Below, piece after piece: positions 16,652 to 25,757 of a stretch of DNA of 64,000 nucleotides. The stretch comes from Candidatus Sulfotelmatobacter sp. (GTDB lineage Bacteria > Acidobacteriota > Terriglobia > Terriglobales > Acidobacteriaceae): assembly GCA_025462865.1 (NCBI GenBank), contig JAOAPI010000151.1:62001-126000 (forward strand), given 5' to 3'. The notes under the pieces were generated by a model that worked only from the letters and a program-made list of their open reading frames with translations, made no database searches and was not told where the DNA came from. Position 1 is the stretch's first letter; each line of letters begins with the position of its first letter. The position numbers and the translations under genes are program-made.

Positions 16652-17848
16652 TTGCCCATTGGAACTGCGTTTCATGAGAGAACGTTTCCGCTTTGCCAGA
16701 GCTTGAATTACCGCGAGTGGTCGGGATACTACACGGTCAGCGTGTATGAGGTGCATCATGAGCACGAGTACAACGCCATCCGCAATGCGGCGGCGTTGAT
16801 TGATATTTCGCCGCTCTACAAATATCTGATTACGGGCAAAGATGCGACGCGGTTGGTAAACCGCGTGATCACGCGCGATATTAATAAAGTGAAAGTGGGG
16901 CAGGTGATTTATTGCTGCTGGTGCGATGAAGAGGGCAAGGTCATCGACGATGGAACGATCTCGCGGCTGGAGGAAAATGTTTATCGCTGGACGGCGGCCG
17001 ATCCGAGCCTGCGATGGTTCCGGCAGAACGGGCTGAACATGGATGTTCAGGTCGAAGATATTTCCGAAAAAGTTGCGGCGCTCGCCTTGCAGGGGCCGAC
17101 TTCGGCGAAGCTGTTAAAGTCCGTGGCAGAGGCCGACATTGCGAATCTAAAATATTTTCGCGTGACCCGCGGCAAGATTGCGGGAGTGCCCGTCGACATT
17201 TCTCGCACCGGGTACACCGGCGATCTGGGATATGAAATCTGGGTTCCTTGGAATGATGCGGTGAAAGTGTGGGATGCGCTGGCGGAAAAAGGGAAGCAGT
17301 TCGATCTGCATGCGGCAGGCATGTTGGCGCTGGATGTGGCACGCGTGGAAGCAGGGTTGCTGCTGATCGAAGTCGACTATTCAAGTTCGAAGAAGGCGCT
17401 GATTGCGTCACAGAAGTTTTCGCCATACGAGTTGGGCTTTGCCAAGATGGTTCATCTGGAAAAGGAAAACTTTATTGGCAAGCGGGCGCTGGAGCAGGAT
17501 GCCAAGAATGGCGTGCCACGGCAGTTTGTCGGCGTAGAAGTCGATTGGACTGATGTGGAAGCGTTGTATGAACGGTATGGCCTCACTCCGGCTGCCCCGA
17601 GTCAGGCTTCGCGTGTTGCGGTGCCGTTGTACTCCGGAGAAAAGCAGGTAGGGAAGGCGACGACTACGAGTTGGTCTCCTATCCTGAAAAAGATGATCGC
17701 GCTGGCCAGCGTGGAAACCGAGCATTCGAAGCTGGGGACGCAGTTGCAGATGGAGATTACGATTGAGGCGATCCGGCTGAAGACGAATGTAAAGGTGACA
17801 GCGATGCCGTTCTTTAATCCTTCGCGGAAGACGGCGACTCCGGTCTAG
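16652..17848 (+). CDS. GcvT-like aminomethyltransferase family protein
   Basis: A 398-residue folate-binding protein of the glycine-cleavage T family. N-terminal GcvT domain features are clear: EYNAIRNAAALIDISPLYKY, VNRVITRDI, VGQVIYCCWCDEEGKVIDDG and YTGDLGYEIWVP; the C-terminal barrel holds KATTTSWSPILKKMIALASV. True GcvT transfers the aminomethyl carbon from lipoyl-H protein to THF; no gcvH or gcvP is near, so this may be a dimethylglycine-dehydrogenase-like or other THF-dependent demethylase-type enzyme. The start is TTG 16652, with no closer ATG; the conserved opening PIGTAFHERT...CQSLNYREW supports it. Confidence 0.85.
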   Translation: MPIGTAFHERTFPLCQSLNYREWSGYYTVSVYEVHHEHEYNAIRNAAALIDISPLYKYLITGKDATRLVNRVITRDINKVKVGQVIYCCWCDEEGKVIDDGTISRLEENVYRWTAADPSLRWFRQNGLNMDVQVEDISEKVAALALQGPTSAKLLKSVAEADIANLKYFRVTRGKIAGVPVDISRTGYTGDLGYEIWVPWNDAVKVWDALAEKGKQFDLHAAGMLALDVARVEAGLLLIEVDYSSSKKALIASQKFSPYELGFAKMVHLEKENFIGKRALEQDAKNGVPRQFVGVEVDWTDVEALYERYGLTPAAPSQASRVAVPLYSGEKQVGKATTTSWSPILKKMIALASVETEHSKLGTQLQMEITIEAIRLKTNVKVTAMPFFNPSRKTATPV

Positions 17849-17911
17849 AGCGAAAGGGCTTTAACCACGAAGGACACGAAGGTCCACTAAGAAAACCTTG
17901 CTGCGCCCTCA

Positions 17912-18568
17912 TTAGCGCGGGATGTAATCATTCAGCAGCGGGCTGATGGCGGACGCAAACGGGAGAACGCGTTGCTGGGCAGCGTCCGGAGTTTCGCCGG
18001 GTAACATGTCCGTTGCAATGCGAACCAGCGCGCCGTCGCTGCGATTCAGGCGAATCGAGTCTTTCACCAGATAGTACTTAGCCCAGTATTCGCTGGCCAC
18101 TCCACGATCGTGAGCCCAATACCAGTACAGCACCAGTTTCCGCGCGTCAGCTTTGGCGATGACGTAGCGGTTTGCTGGGAAAGGGCCGTGCCCTGGCAGC
18201 AGAAGTGTGATGCGGTCGTTTTGTTCAGGATTCCATCCCGAACCGGGCAGGCAGTGCTGCGGAGAGTGGATGGTGTCTCCGGCGCGCTGGCTGGGAAAAT
18301 ACGCCAGGAAGAGATCTACGGCCGGCAACTTTTCGGACGGACTCTGATAGACGCGTTCCATGAAGTCGCCAGCGCCCAGGATCGCAAGAGTATCTTTGTC
18401 CAACTGAATTTCAGTGCTGACGTCCCATTTGCCAAGTTGCGCCGGAAAAGAAGAGAGCGGCACGCGATTAGGAATGATTTCACTGCGTCCCCGCGCTTGT
18501 AGCAGGACGGCCGCGAGGGCAATTAAGAAGACAGCGAGCGCAAATCGCAGCGCGGCGGAGGACTTCAT
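17912..18568 (-). CDS. epsI: EpsI-family exosortase-associated protein
   Basis: A 218-residue protein anchored by one N-terminal membrane segment (residues about 6-25), with the rest in the periplasm. EpsI proteins accompany or are fused to exosortases and are thought to help polysaccharide or PEP-CTERM export; their exact activity is not known. The family signature HSPQHCLPGSGW is at residues 101-112, followed by YVIAKADARKLVLYWYWAHDRGVASEYWAKYYL, split here as LVLYWYWAHDRG and SEYWAKYYLV. The start ATG overlaps the stop of the exosortase gene by ATGA, so the two are coupled. Confidence 0.9.
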   Translation of the reverse strand: MKSSAALRFALAVFLIALAAVLLQARGRSEIIPNRVPLSSFPAQLGKWDVSTEIQLDKDTLAILGAGDFMERVYQSPSEKLPAVDLFLAYFPSQRAGDTIHSPQHCLPGSGWNPEQNDRITLLLPGHGPFPANRYVIAKADARKLVLYWYWAHDRGVASEYWAKYYLVKDSIRLNRSDGALVRIATDMLPGETPDAAQQRVLPFASAISPLLNDYIPR

Positions 18569-19500
18569 ATTTCAGCGGCCTCCTCCTCGTGCGAGAACAC
18601 GCGAATCGCTTGATGCAACAAATAAAGCATGAGCAGGGAAACAACGAAAATCAACCATCCGGAAAATTCATGAAAGAACCCCTGAGCTTTATCCGGATCC
18701 CAGTACTGCACCAGCAGGCCCGTCCCCACGATGCGCAGGCTATTGGCTGCAACCGCAATGGGGACCGATGCCACGGCTAATAGGACTCGCACTCCGACTC
18801 TTCGTTCCATGAGGAATCCATAAATCACTGCGAGGGTGGTGAGGGACATCAGCGAACGGATACCGCTGCAGGCTTCAGCAACTTCCAATGCCATGGCAGG
18901 AAGGACGATTACGTTTCCTTCGCGCAAAACAGGAACGCCCATCCAGGGCAGGGTGGTGCTGGCGACTTTGGAGGCCAAAAGTTGCAGAGGAAAGGTGATC
19001 TGGTTGAGAACGATTGCCGGAACCGGAATCATGAGGAGCAGGAACGCCCACGGAAACAGGAGTGCGCGGAAAAAGTTCCATCCAAGGAAAAGCACGAGCA
19101 GGCCGGCCAGCACGATCAAGAACGATAAGCGGGAAAAAAAGAGCTCGGCGCCCATCTGACCGACGATGAGCATGCACAATCCGCATCCCAGGAACAACAG
19201 TCCGGACCACGACGGCCGCGGAGTCAGCGGTGCGAGCCGGGTTCGGTCCTGCCAGACGACGAATGCGGAAAACAGAGGGACGAAAAATCCGTGGGAAAAA
19301 TTAGGATCATTCCACCATTGCGCGGCCAAGTGAGCCAACGTCGGCGTGTAAAGCCACAACAACAGCGCGGCAATGATCGCGGCTTTCCACCAGGATGGGC
19401 GCACCGCGTCCGCAACGGATGCGCGGCCCGCTAGATGCTCGGATTGCAGCACTTGGTTCACTGGAATTTTGGTCTTGCTACCGGGGGGTGCCTTCAGCAT
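18565..19500 (-). CDS. xrtA: Exosortase (XrtA/EpsH-type cysteine transpeptidase)
   Basis: An integral membrane protein of 311 residues with about eight membrane segments. Exosortases cut PEP-CTERM-type tails and attach the protein to a lipid or polysaccharide. The catalytic triad is intact: Cys211 (VAEACSGIRS), Arg256 (NSLRIVGTG) and His277 (FFHEFSGW); the DPNFSHGFFVP motif near residue 65-74 is also typical. ATG 19500 is used; an in-frame TTG at 19524 would add eight residues. The gene heads a two-gene unit with epsI, divergent from the exopolysaccharide operon. No PEP-CTERM substrate is seen in the window. Confidence 0.9.
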   Translation of the reverse strand: MLKAPPGSKTKIPVNQVLQSEHLAGRASVADAVRPSWWKAAIIAALLLWLYTPTLAHLAAQWWNDPNFSHGFFVPLFSAFVVWQDRTRLAPLTPRPSWSGLLFLGCGLCMLIVGQMGAELFFSRLSFLIVLAGLLVLFLGWNFFRALLFPWAFLLLMIPVPAIVLNQITFPLQLLASKVASTTLPWMGVPVLREGNVIVLPAMALEVAEACSGIRSLMSLTTLAVIYGFLMERRVGVRVLLAVASVPIAVAANSLRIVGTGLLVQYWDPDKAQGFFHEFSGWLIFVVSLLMLYLLHQAIRVFSHEEEAAEI

Positions 19501-19969
19501 AGCGAAAGCGAGCGGCTCCCGCAATCAAAAGCCTGACTGCAGGTAATCATTAGAATGCCTTCCCGGCGAAGGTTGTGTGCAGATTTTCGGTACGAAGTTC
19601 GGCCGGACGCGGGGCACCCAGGTAGTTAATCCAAGTCACATTTTTAGGAGAGCGCTCGAGGTCGCGCATGCTATTGACGGAGAAAGGGTTGGGCTGGAAG
19701 TGCTCTTTTGGAGGACTGGCAAAGGGAAAACTGGTTACTCTGGGTTGGGCAAATACTTTCCCTTTTGGGCGGAAAAGTGTAGGTTTATGTCTGCAGTTTT
19801 TATCCCTCCTATGCCAAGTTCTGGCTCATATACTTTTGAAAACATGGCGGTAAAGGTGGAATGCGATCTTCTCCCGCGAGGGTGCCTGATGGTATTTGCC
19901 GTGCTATTACAAGGGTTCTGATATCTACCGGATTTTGACATTCTAGCGCCACGAGAAAAGGACCTTTTG
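19501..19969. other. Divergent control region between the exosortase and exopolysaccharide operons
   Basis: A 469-bp region with no convincing gene; it must hold the promoters of both divergent units. A -24/-12-like element is listed separately at 19890-19905. The rest is relatively A/T-rich compared with the flanking genes. A small open frame at 19577-19921 has no family signature and an unconvincing start. Confidence 0.5.
19890..19905 (+). promoter_or_regulatory. Possible sigma-54-type promoter before the regulator gene
   Basis: TGGTATTTGCCGTGCT places GG and GC exactly ten bases apart, the -24/-12 spacing, and matches the consensus TGG-N10-TGC core. It would start transcription about 50 bases before the regulator's ATG. 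Such a core is expected by chance once or twice in a region of this size, so this is only a candidate. Confidence 0.3.
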
Positions 19970-20938
19970 ATGGAATCGCATGCCCGTGGAGGCGTGGAAA
20001 TTGGGCCGACGGCAATGATTCGCGAGCTCATGAGGTCGGACTTCGTGGAAGGTGCGAGTCCCAGCATGAGGAGCGTGGAAGCCGTGATGCGCGAGGTGGC
20101 GCAGAGCGAAGTTCCGGTGCTGCTGCTGGCGGAACGAGGGGTGGGGAAGAAGGCGACGGCCCGGAGGATCCATGACCTCTCCCGGCGCGGCAAGCAGGCG
20201 TTTCGCGTGATTTCTTGTGCCCAGTTGGGGGCAGAGAAGTTTAGGGACTCGGCGGAGCCGATCGGCTTAATAGGTCCCGGTACGGTATTTCTGGAAGAAG
20301 TGGGGGAACTGAGCGGGCAAGGTCAGGAGTGGCTGCTGAAGGCCCTGCTCAAGCGCGGGGAAAATGGGAATGGAAGCCGAGTCCAAGCTCTGGCACGCCT
20401 GATCTGCGGAAGCGCCCGTGACCTGGAGGCGGAAGTAAGTGCGGGGAACCTTCGCGAGGATCTGTATTACCGCATCAGCGGAGTCTGTTTGCGGCTGCCG
20501 CCGTTGCGCCAACGCCGGGAAGATATCCCAGTGCTGATGGAGCATTTTTTGCGGAAGTACGGCCGCGATTTCCAGCGCCCTGTTCCGGCACTCAGCGACG
20601 AAACCTATCGCTTGTTTGTGGAGTATTCGTGGCCGGGCAATGTGAAGGAACTGGAGAATGCCGCCAAAGCTATTGTGGTCCTGGGAGATGAAACTGTCGC
20701 GATGGGTGGGCTACGCGCCATGCTGCTGCGGCCTGACCTGGGGAACAACGGCGGCCGGGTATCGCTGAAACAGGTGGCACGTGCGGCCTCCCGTGAAGCG
20801 GAGAAAGAAATCATCTTGCGTGCGCTAACCCGCACCCGCTGGAACCGGAGACGCGCCGCACAGGATTTGCAGATCAGTTACAAGGCGTTATTGTACAAGC
20901 TTAAGCAAATGGGATGCTCGGAATATGGGGCAACCTAG
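19970..20938 (+). CDS. AAA+ regulator of the sigma-54-activator family lacking the GAFTGA loop
   Basis: A 322-residue protein with an AAA+ domain and a C-terminal Fis-type helix-turn-helix (RRRAAQDLQISYKALLYKLK). Walker A is AERGVGKK (54-61), Walker B TVFLEE (105-110, Glu for the usual Asp), and the arginine-finger region LREDLYYRIS (161-170) and WPGNVKELENA are present. The segment that should hold the GAFTGA loop between CAQLGAEKF and GTVFLEE is missing. Without that loop the protein should not open sigma-54 complexes, so it may act as a repressor or a sigma-70 regulator, like TyrR. There is no receiver domain. ATG 19970 follows AAGGA by 7 bases. It heads the exopolysaccharide run. Confidence 0.85.
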   Translation: MESHARGGVEIGPTAMIRELMRSDFVEGASPSMRSVEAVMREVAQSEVPVLLLAERGVGKKATARRIHDLSRRGKQAFRVISCAQLGAEKFRDSAEPIGLIGPGTVFLEEVGELSGQGQEWLLKALLKRGENGNGSRVQALARLICGSARDLEAEVSAGNLREDLYYRISGVCLRLPPLRQRREDIPVLMEHFLRKYGRDFQRPVPALSDETYRLFVEYSWPGNVKELENAAKAIVVLGDETVAMGGLRAMLLRPDLGNNGGRVSLKQVARAASREAEKEIILRALTRTRWNRRRAAQDLQISYKALLYKLKQMGCSEYGAT

Positions 20939-20954
20939 CTCCACAGGAGAGCGC

Positions 20955-21581
20955 ATGAAGAGCGTAATGAAGCTGGCGTGCTGGGCGCTGTTGGGGTTTG
21001 TAACGATCGGCATAAGGGCGCAGGACGCCACTGGGGATGCGAGCAAGGGATCGAAAGCCGCTCCGCCAGAAGTGCAGGCGTCGAGTGCTGGCGTGCCAGC
21101 GGATTACATGATTGGCGCGGACGATACTTTGCACATCACGGTCTGGAAGGAACCAGACATGAGCGTCAGTCTGCCGGTGCGGCCTGATGGAAAAATTTCG
21201 ATGCCGTTGCTGGACGATGTGCAAGCCGCAGGTTTGACTCCCATGCAACTGGGCATGGCAATCCGAGACAAGTTAAAAAAATACATCGCTGATCCGCGCG
21301 TGACCGTGGTAGTTACGGCGATGAACAGCCAGCGAATTTTCGTGCTTGGCGAAGTGGTTCATAGCGGGCCGATGTCTCTGCTTCCCCACATGACCATGTT
21401 GCAGGCGCTATCGAGTGCTGGGTTCACACAGTTTTCTAATCTCAAAGCGATCTATCTGTTGCGCATGCAGGATGGTGGTCAGCAAACAAAAATTCCGTTC
21501 AACTACAAGGAAGCCATCAAGGGACGGGGTGTGCAGCAGAATATCGTCCTGAAACCTGGAGACACGATCGTTGTTCCGTAG
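20955..21581 (+). CDS. Wza-like polysaccharide export protein
   Basis: A 208-residue periplasmic protein with a Sec signal peptide (residues 1-22, LLGFVTIGIRAQ). The Poly_export domain follows: YMIGADDTLHITVWKEPDMS and PVRPDGKISMPLLDDVQAAG, then an SLBB-type repeat (IFVLGEVVHSGPMSLLPHMT). Wza-family proteins form the export channel through the periplasm and outer membrane. The chain is shorter than E. coli Wza, has no lipobox and lacks the C-terminal amphipathic helix, as in exosortase loci where a separate barrel may complete the pore. ATG 20955 follows AGGAGA; the gene begins 16 bases after the regulator. Confidence 0.88.
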   Translation: MKSVMKLACWALLGFVTIGIRAQDATGDASKGSKAAPPEVQASSAGVPADYMIGADDTLHITVWKEPDMSVSLPVRPDGKISMPLLDDVQAAGLTPMQLGMAIRDKLKKYIADPRVTVVVTAMNSQRIFVLGEVVHSGPMSLLPHMTMLQALSSAGFTQFSNLKAIYLLRMQDGGQQTKIPFNYKEAIKGRGVQQNIVLKPGDTIVVP

Positions 21582-21621
21582 GTTTGTTCTTTGTTCAATG
21601 CAGAGTGGAAGAGGAATTCGG

Positions 21622-23163
21622 ATGAAAAAAGGCCACATCATTTTGACCCTAACGCTGAGCCTGTACACGGCCGGCGCGGCCTGGGCGCAGGGCGACGAGC
21701 CTGCCGCGCCTCCCCCGGCGCCCGCCTTCGGACAGGAGAGTCCCGCACCTACCGTAAGCGAAAATCCGCCAATTTCCGGTATCGACCAGCCTGGGCTGGA
21801 GCCGCATGCGGCCCCCGAAAGTTTCCTGTTGCCCGGATTGCATTTCAGTGAGTCAGTCGATTCCAATGTCAGCAATACGCTAGGCACGTCTAACGTGAGT
21901 CCAGTAACGCGGGGTTTGGGAAGTTTGACTCTGCAGAAGCTTTGGAAGAACTACGCCGTCGCGATGGATTATATCGGCGGCGTTGTCTATTACGACCGGA
22001 CGGGAGTCGGACTGCAGCAACTGCACCAGTTCGATATCGACAATCGAATTAGCTGGAAGCGCGGGCAGTTGGCGCTTCGCGATTCGTTCAGCTACCTGCC
22101 CGAAGGCACTTTCGGTTTCCAAGCCTACGGTGGAAGTGGAGCCTACAACTCGAGCATTGGGGGAACGGGTTCGAGCATGTTAGGAGCCTCCGCATTCGGC
22201 GGGCAGACCAGTTCTTTCTACGGCGGATCAGGCGTTTCCGTCGGCGAAGTGCCGCGCCTGACGAATCTGGCGCTGGCTGATGTCGTCGAGAACCTCACTC
22301 CCAAGTCGTCGGTGACTCTCACCGCGGGGTACGGAATCGTTCATTTCTATGGCAATCTGACTTCCGTAACCGGCGCGCCTGCTAACGTTTCCTTTATTGG
22401 CAGCAGTGAAGAGACCGTGCAGTTCGGGTACGACCGCACTCTGAACCCGAAGGATCAGATCGCGTTCAGTTATGGCTATCAAGGATTTACCTTTTCCACC
22501 GTCGGCACGGCGATGCACTCTCACGTTTTGCAGGCCATGTACGGGCACCGCATTTCCGGGCGAATGGATTTTACGATCTCGGCAGGACCGCAGTTTACCC
22601 ATATTAGTGACGTTGCGACGGTTTGCACCTTTTTCGGATTTCCAGTGAATGTACCTACAACTGACTGTCTGGCGTTGGGAGGGACGTTCGTGGTTTTTCC
22701 TCAGAGCAGCAACCAAATCAGTGCCGCAGGGCGCGTTTCGCTCAGGTACCGGTTCCCTAAAACTTCAGTCTCACTGGAATATAGCCGGTTTAACACTTCC
22801 GGATCAGGATTGTTTGCAGGCTCACGCAGCGATACTGCGGTAGCCAATGCGCAACGGCCGTTGACGCGGATCTGGGATGTGTTCGGCGACGTCGGATACT
22901 CCCGGAACAGCCGGTTGCAGGCTGGCGGGTCGAGTGTCGCAGCCAACAATTTCAGTTATATCTATGCCGGGGTGGGGCTTCACCGGCAGTTTGGGCGGAC
23001 TCTGAAGGGATACGTGAGCTATCAATTCAACGACTTGTCTTTCGATTCAGCATGTCCCGTGCCCGCGACTGCGGTGAGTTCTGGCACATGCAGCAACCGG
23101 TCGCAGAGGCATGTGGGTTCGATTGGACTGGATTGGACTCCCCGGCCAATCCGGCTTGACTAA
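21622..23163 (+). CDS. Probable outer-membrane beta-barrel protein of the exopolysaccharide locus
   Basis: A 513-residue exported protein. The signal peptide ends near residue 23 (TAGAAWAQ) and is followed by a Pro/Ala-rich linker. From about residue 70 on, the sequence alternates polar and hydrophobic residues with many Tyr/Phe/Gly turns and ends in VGSIGLDWTPRPIRLD, fitting a beta-barrel. A Gly/Ser-rich stretch is near 170-205. Similar barrels sit between Wza and Wzz genes in exosortase loci and may provide the outer-membrane exit. ATG 21622 with GAGGA just upstream is preferred to earlier in-frame starts. I call the fold from pattern only. Confidence 0.7.
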   Translation: MKKGHIILTLTLSLYTAGAAWAQGDEPAAPPPAPAFGQESPAPTVSENPPISGIDQPGLEPHAAPESFLLPGLHFSESVDSNVSNTLGTSNVSPVTRGLGSLTLQKLWKNYAVAMDYIGGVVYYDRTGVGLQQLHQFDIDNRISWKRGQLALRDSFSYLPEGTFGFQAYGGSGAYNSSIGGTGSSMLGASAFGGQTSSFYGGSGVSVGEVPRLTNLALADVVENLTPKSSVTLTAGYGIVHFYGNLTSVTGAPANVSFIGSSEETVQFGYDRTLNPKDQIAFSYGYQGFTFSTVGTAMHSHVLQAMYGHRISGRMDFTISAGPQFTHISDVATVCTFFGFPVNVPTTDCLALGGTFVVFPQSSNQISAAGRVSLRYRFPKTSVSLEYSRFNTSGSGLFAGSRSDTAVANAQRPLTRIWDVFGDVGYSRNSRLQAGGSSVAANNFSYIYAGVGLHRQFGRTLKGYVSYQFNDLSFDSACPVPATAVSSGTCSNRSQRHVGSIGLDWTPRPIRLD

Positions 23164-23208
23164 TTCTTAGGCCGGTCTAAAAGAGCCGGCGGAACGGGTA
23201 TTACAAAT

Positions 23209-24765
23209 ATGGAAAACCGTGAACTGACTGTTGACGATTATCTAGCGATGTTTCGCCGCCGGATGAAGGTGATTCTGATTCCGGCGTTGCTCGCCCCGCT
23301 GGCCGGATTCTTGGTCTCATATGCCTTCTCGCCTAAATACACTTCACAATCTCTGGTGCTGGTGGAGGCGCCGAAGATTCCGGATGCGGTGGTGCAGCAG
23401 GTGTTCACCGAGGATCTAACGCAGCACATTGCGACGATCGAGCAGCAGGTTCTGAGTCCGAGCCGCCTGCGGCCCATGGTGGATCGGTGGGGCCTGGTCA
23501 AAGGAAGCCAGAACGTTGACGATGTAATGGAAAATATCCGGCTCAACATGACGATCCAGCCGGTGATTACGGATCTCTCGCAGTTTGGAGCGGGCGGCAA
23601 GAAACGGCCCGGTCAGAGCAGCCCGGTACCCGGTTTCAGTGTGAACTACACCGCGTCAACCGCGCGCGAAGCGCAGCAGATATGCACCGATCTGACTTCC
23701 ATGCTGCTCGAGGAAGATCTGAAATCGAGGCAGGACGCGACTCAAGGCACAACGCTTTTTCTCACCAAGCAGGTGGAAGACGCCAAGCAGAATCTCGACG
23801 ATCTGGATAAGAAACTAGCGGCTTTCAAAAACCAGCACATGGGACAGCTTCCGGGAGACGAAGACAACAATCTTAAGATCCTTATGGGACTGAATTCGCA
23901 GCTTGAGGCGAATACGCAGAGCCTGAACCGAGCTACGCAAGACAAGGCCTATACCGAGTCGATGTTGGCGCAGCAGTTGGCAGCGTGGAAAAGCTCACAG
24001 TCCGCCAGCAATCCTCAAACCTTGCAGACACAGCTCTCGGCGCTCCAGGCACAGCTCATCGATCTGCAAGGGCGCTATACGGAAGATCATCCCGATGTCA
24101 TCAAGACCAAGGGAGACATCGCGGAAGTGAAGAAGCAACTGGCGGCGATCAACGACTCATCGGAGCAGGCCACCGACCCTGGTAAGGAGAAAAGGTCGGC
24201 AACGGAGCCGCCGGAAATCCGCCAACTGCGGCTGCAGATTCATCAATATCAGGACATGATTACGCAGACCACTCGCGATCAGAAAAGATTGCAGCAGGAA
24301 ATCGCGGTGTATCAGGGCCGGGTTTCGTCGAGCCCCGCAGTCGAAGGGGAGTACAAAGCGCTGGCTCGCGATTACGACAATGCGCAGAAAGTTTACCAGG
24401 ACGACCTGGCCAAGCAGAGCACGTCGAAGATGGCGACGCAGGCTCAGCAACAGCAACAAGGGGAACAGATGGCGCTACTGAACCCCGCGAACCTTCCGGA
24501 TTCGCCGAGTTTTCCGAACCGTCTCCTGTTCGCTGGTGGAGGATTGGGTGCCGGGTTGGTGTTGGGTCTTGGCCTGACACTGTGGCTTGAGTTGCGCGAC
24601 AAGAGCATTCGCACCGAGGAGGACGCTGAAGCCGCCGTCGGACTTCCGCTTCTCGTGTCGATTCCGTGGGTCGGCGAGACCGCGGTGGCAAACGGCAATG
24701 GCAAAGGCCGCTTCTGGAGCCGGAAAAAGGGCACGGAGGAAACACAGGAAGCAACCAGGTTCTAA
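23209..24765 (+). CDS. Wzz/GumC-like polysaccharide chain-length determinant
   Basis: A 518-residue inner-membrane protein with two membrane segments, near residues 23-42 and 440-463, and a long periplasmic part with heptad-rich coiled coils (about 170-260 and 270-400). The N-terminal Wzz domain starts LTVDDYLAMFRRRMKVILIP. The family controls chain length and couples polymerisation to the export channel; this is the form found in exosortase loci (XrtA-associated). There is no fused kinase domain: the tyrosine kinase is encoded two genes later. A Gln-run is present near residue 413. Confidence 0.88.
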   Translation: MENRELTVDDYLAMFRRRMKVILIPALLAPLAGFLVSYAFSPKYTSQSLVLVEAPKIPDAVVQQVFTEDLTQHIATIEQQVLSPSRLRPMVDRWGLVKGSQNVDDVMENIRLNMTIQPVITDLSQFGAGGKKRPGQSSPVPGFSVNYTASTAREAQQICTDLTSMLLEEDLKSRQDATQGTTLFLTKQVEDAKQNLDDLDKKLAAFKNQHMGQLPGDEDNNLKILMGLNSQLEANTQSLNRATQDKAYTESMLAQQLAAWKSSQSASNPQTLQTQLSALQAQLIDLQGRYTEDHPDVIKTKGDIAEVKKQLAAINDSSEQATDPGKEKRSATEPPEIRQLRLQIHQYQDMITQTTRDQKRLQQEIAVYQGRVSSSPAVEGEYKALARDYDNAQKVYQDDLAKQSTSKMATQAQQQQQGEQMALLNPANLPDSPSFPNRLLFAGGGLGAGLVLGLGLTLWLELRDKSIRTEEDAEAAVGLPLLVSIPWVGETAVANGNGKGRFWSRKKGTEETQEATRF

Positions 24766-24800
24766 GCGGGTGTTTACGGAAGAATTATAGGCAACGAGAC

Positions 24801-25757
24801 ATGTACAAAGATTTTTATGGACTGCGGGCGAACCCGTTCAACGTCAACCCCGATCCGCGTTATCTCTTTTTAACGCGGCATACGGAGGAAGCTCTGGCAT
24901 GTCTGACGTACGGCATCCAGAGTCGAAAAGGTTTTGTGCTGCTGACGGGGGAAGTAGGGACGGGCAAGACCACGCTCATCAACAAGCTGCTGGAGTGGTT
25001 GCGCCTGCAGCAAGTGGCGACCGCTTTTATCTTCAACTCGCGCTTGAATACCCCGCAGTTTCTCGATTACATGATGGCGGACTTCGGCATTCCGTGTGAT
25101 TCGAAGGCCAAGAGCCAGATCCTGCTGCGACTCTACAACTGGCTGCTCGATCGCTACCGCGCCGGGGAGACTGCGGTGCTCATCGTCGATGAAGCGCAAA
25201 ACCTGTCTGACGAGGTGCTGGAAGAGATTCGGATGTTGACGAATCTGGAAACGTTTACCGAAAAGTTGCTCCAGATAGTGCTCGTGGGCCAGCCAGAACT
25301 GGAGCAGAAGTTAAAGCAGCCACAACTTCGACAGTTGCGGCAGAGGCTGACGCTACGCGCCAAGACTCATCCACTCACACTGGATGAGACGAAAGCCTAC
25401 GTCCAACAGCGGCTTCGGATAGCCGGTTCCAACGGCCATGAAATTTTCGATCCCGAGTCGCTTGTCGCCATTCATCGCTACGCCAACGGCATTCCACGGG
25501 TGATCAACCTGCTGTGCGAGCACTGTCTGGTGAGCGCATTTGTCGATCAGCAAAAGGTAATCGCACCCCCTGTGGTGGACGGCGTTGCAAGGGATTTCGA
25601 TCTGGGCGATGGGACGGCAGCAGGAGTAATGACACCGCCACCGCCGGCACCAGGCGTGGAGAAATTTGATTTAGTGGAAGCTTTACGGTCGCTGGCCACC
25701 ATAGCCGATCGCCTGCGAGATGAAGAAAAAGACCTCCCCAAGGAAGGCAAATTATGA
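24801..25757 (+). CDS. ExeA-like AAA ATPase of the exosortase locus
   Basis: A 318-residue ATPase of the ExeA/GspA-like group regularly found in exosortase exopolysaccharide loci. Opening MYKDFYGLRANPFNVNPDPR is characteristic. Walker A GEVGTGKTT is at about 50-58, Walker B VLIVDEAQNL at about 126-135, and the second-region motif LRQRLTLRAKTHPL and GIPRVINLLCEHCL follow. No membrane segment is seen. Its job is not established; a link between energy and export is a common guess. ATG 24801 has a weak GAG upstream. The end overlaps the kinase start by ATGA. Confidence 0.9.
   Translation: MYKDFYGLRANPFNVNPDPRYLFLTRHTEEALACLTYGIQSRKGFVLLTGEVGTGKTTLINKLLEWLRLQQVATAFIFNSRLNTPQFLDYMMADFGIPCDSKAKSQILLRLYNWLLDRYRAGETAVLIVDEAQNLSDEVLEEIRMLTNLETFTEKLLQIVLVGQPELEQKLKQPQLRQLRQRLTLRAKTHPLTLDETKAYVQQRLRIAGSNGHEIFDPESLVAIHRYANGIPRVINLLCEHCLVSAFVDQQKVIAPPVVDGVARDFDLGDGTAAGVMTPPPPAPGVEKFDLVEALRSLATIADRLRDEEKDLPKEGKL

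Noticed and set aside
19577-19921. 114-residue open frame between the exosortase and regulator genes
   Set aside because: Poor start context, no recognisable motif, and it occupies the divergent promoter region.
23171-23190. GCCGG / CCGGC inverted repeat between the barrel and Wzz genes
   Set aside because: Only five base pairs with a ten-base A-rich loop and no T-run; too weak for a terminator.
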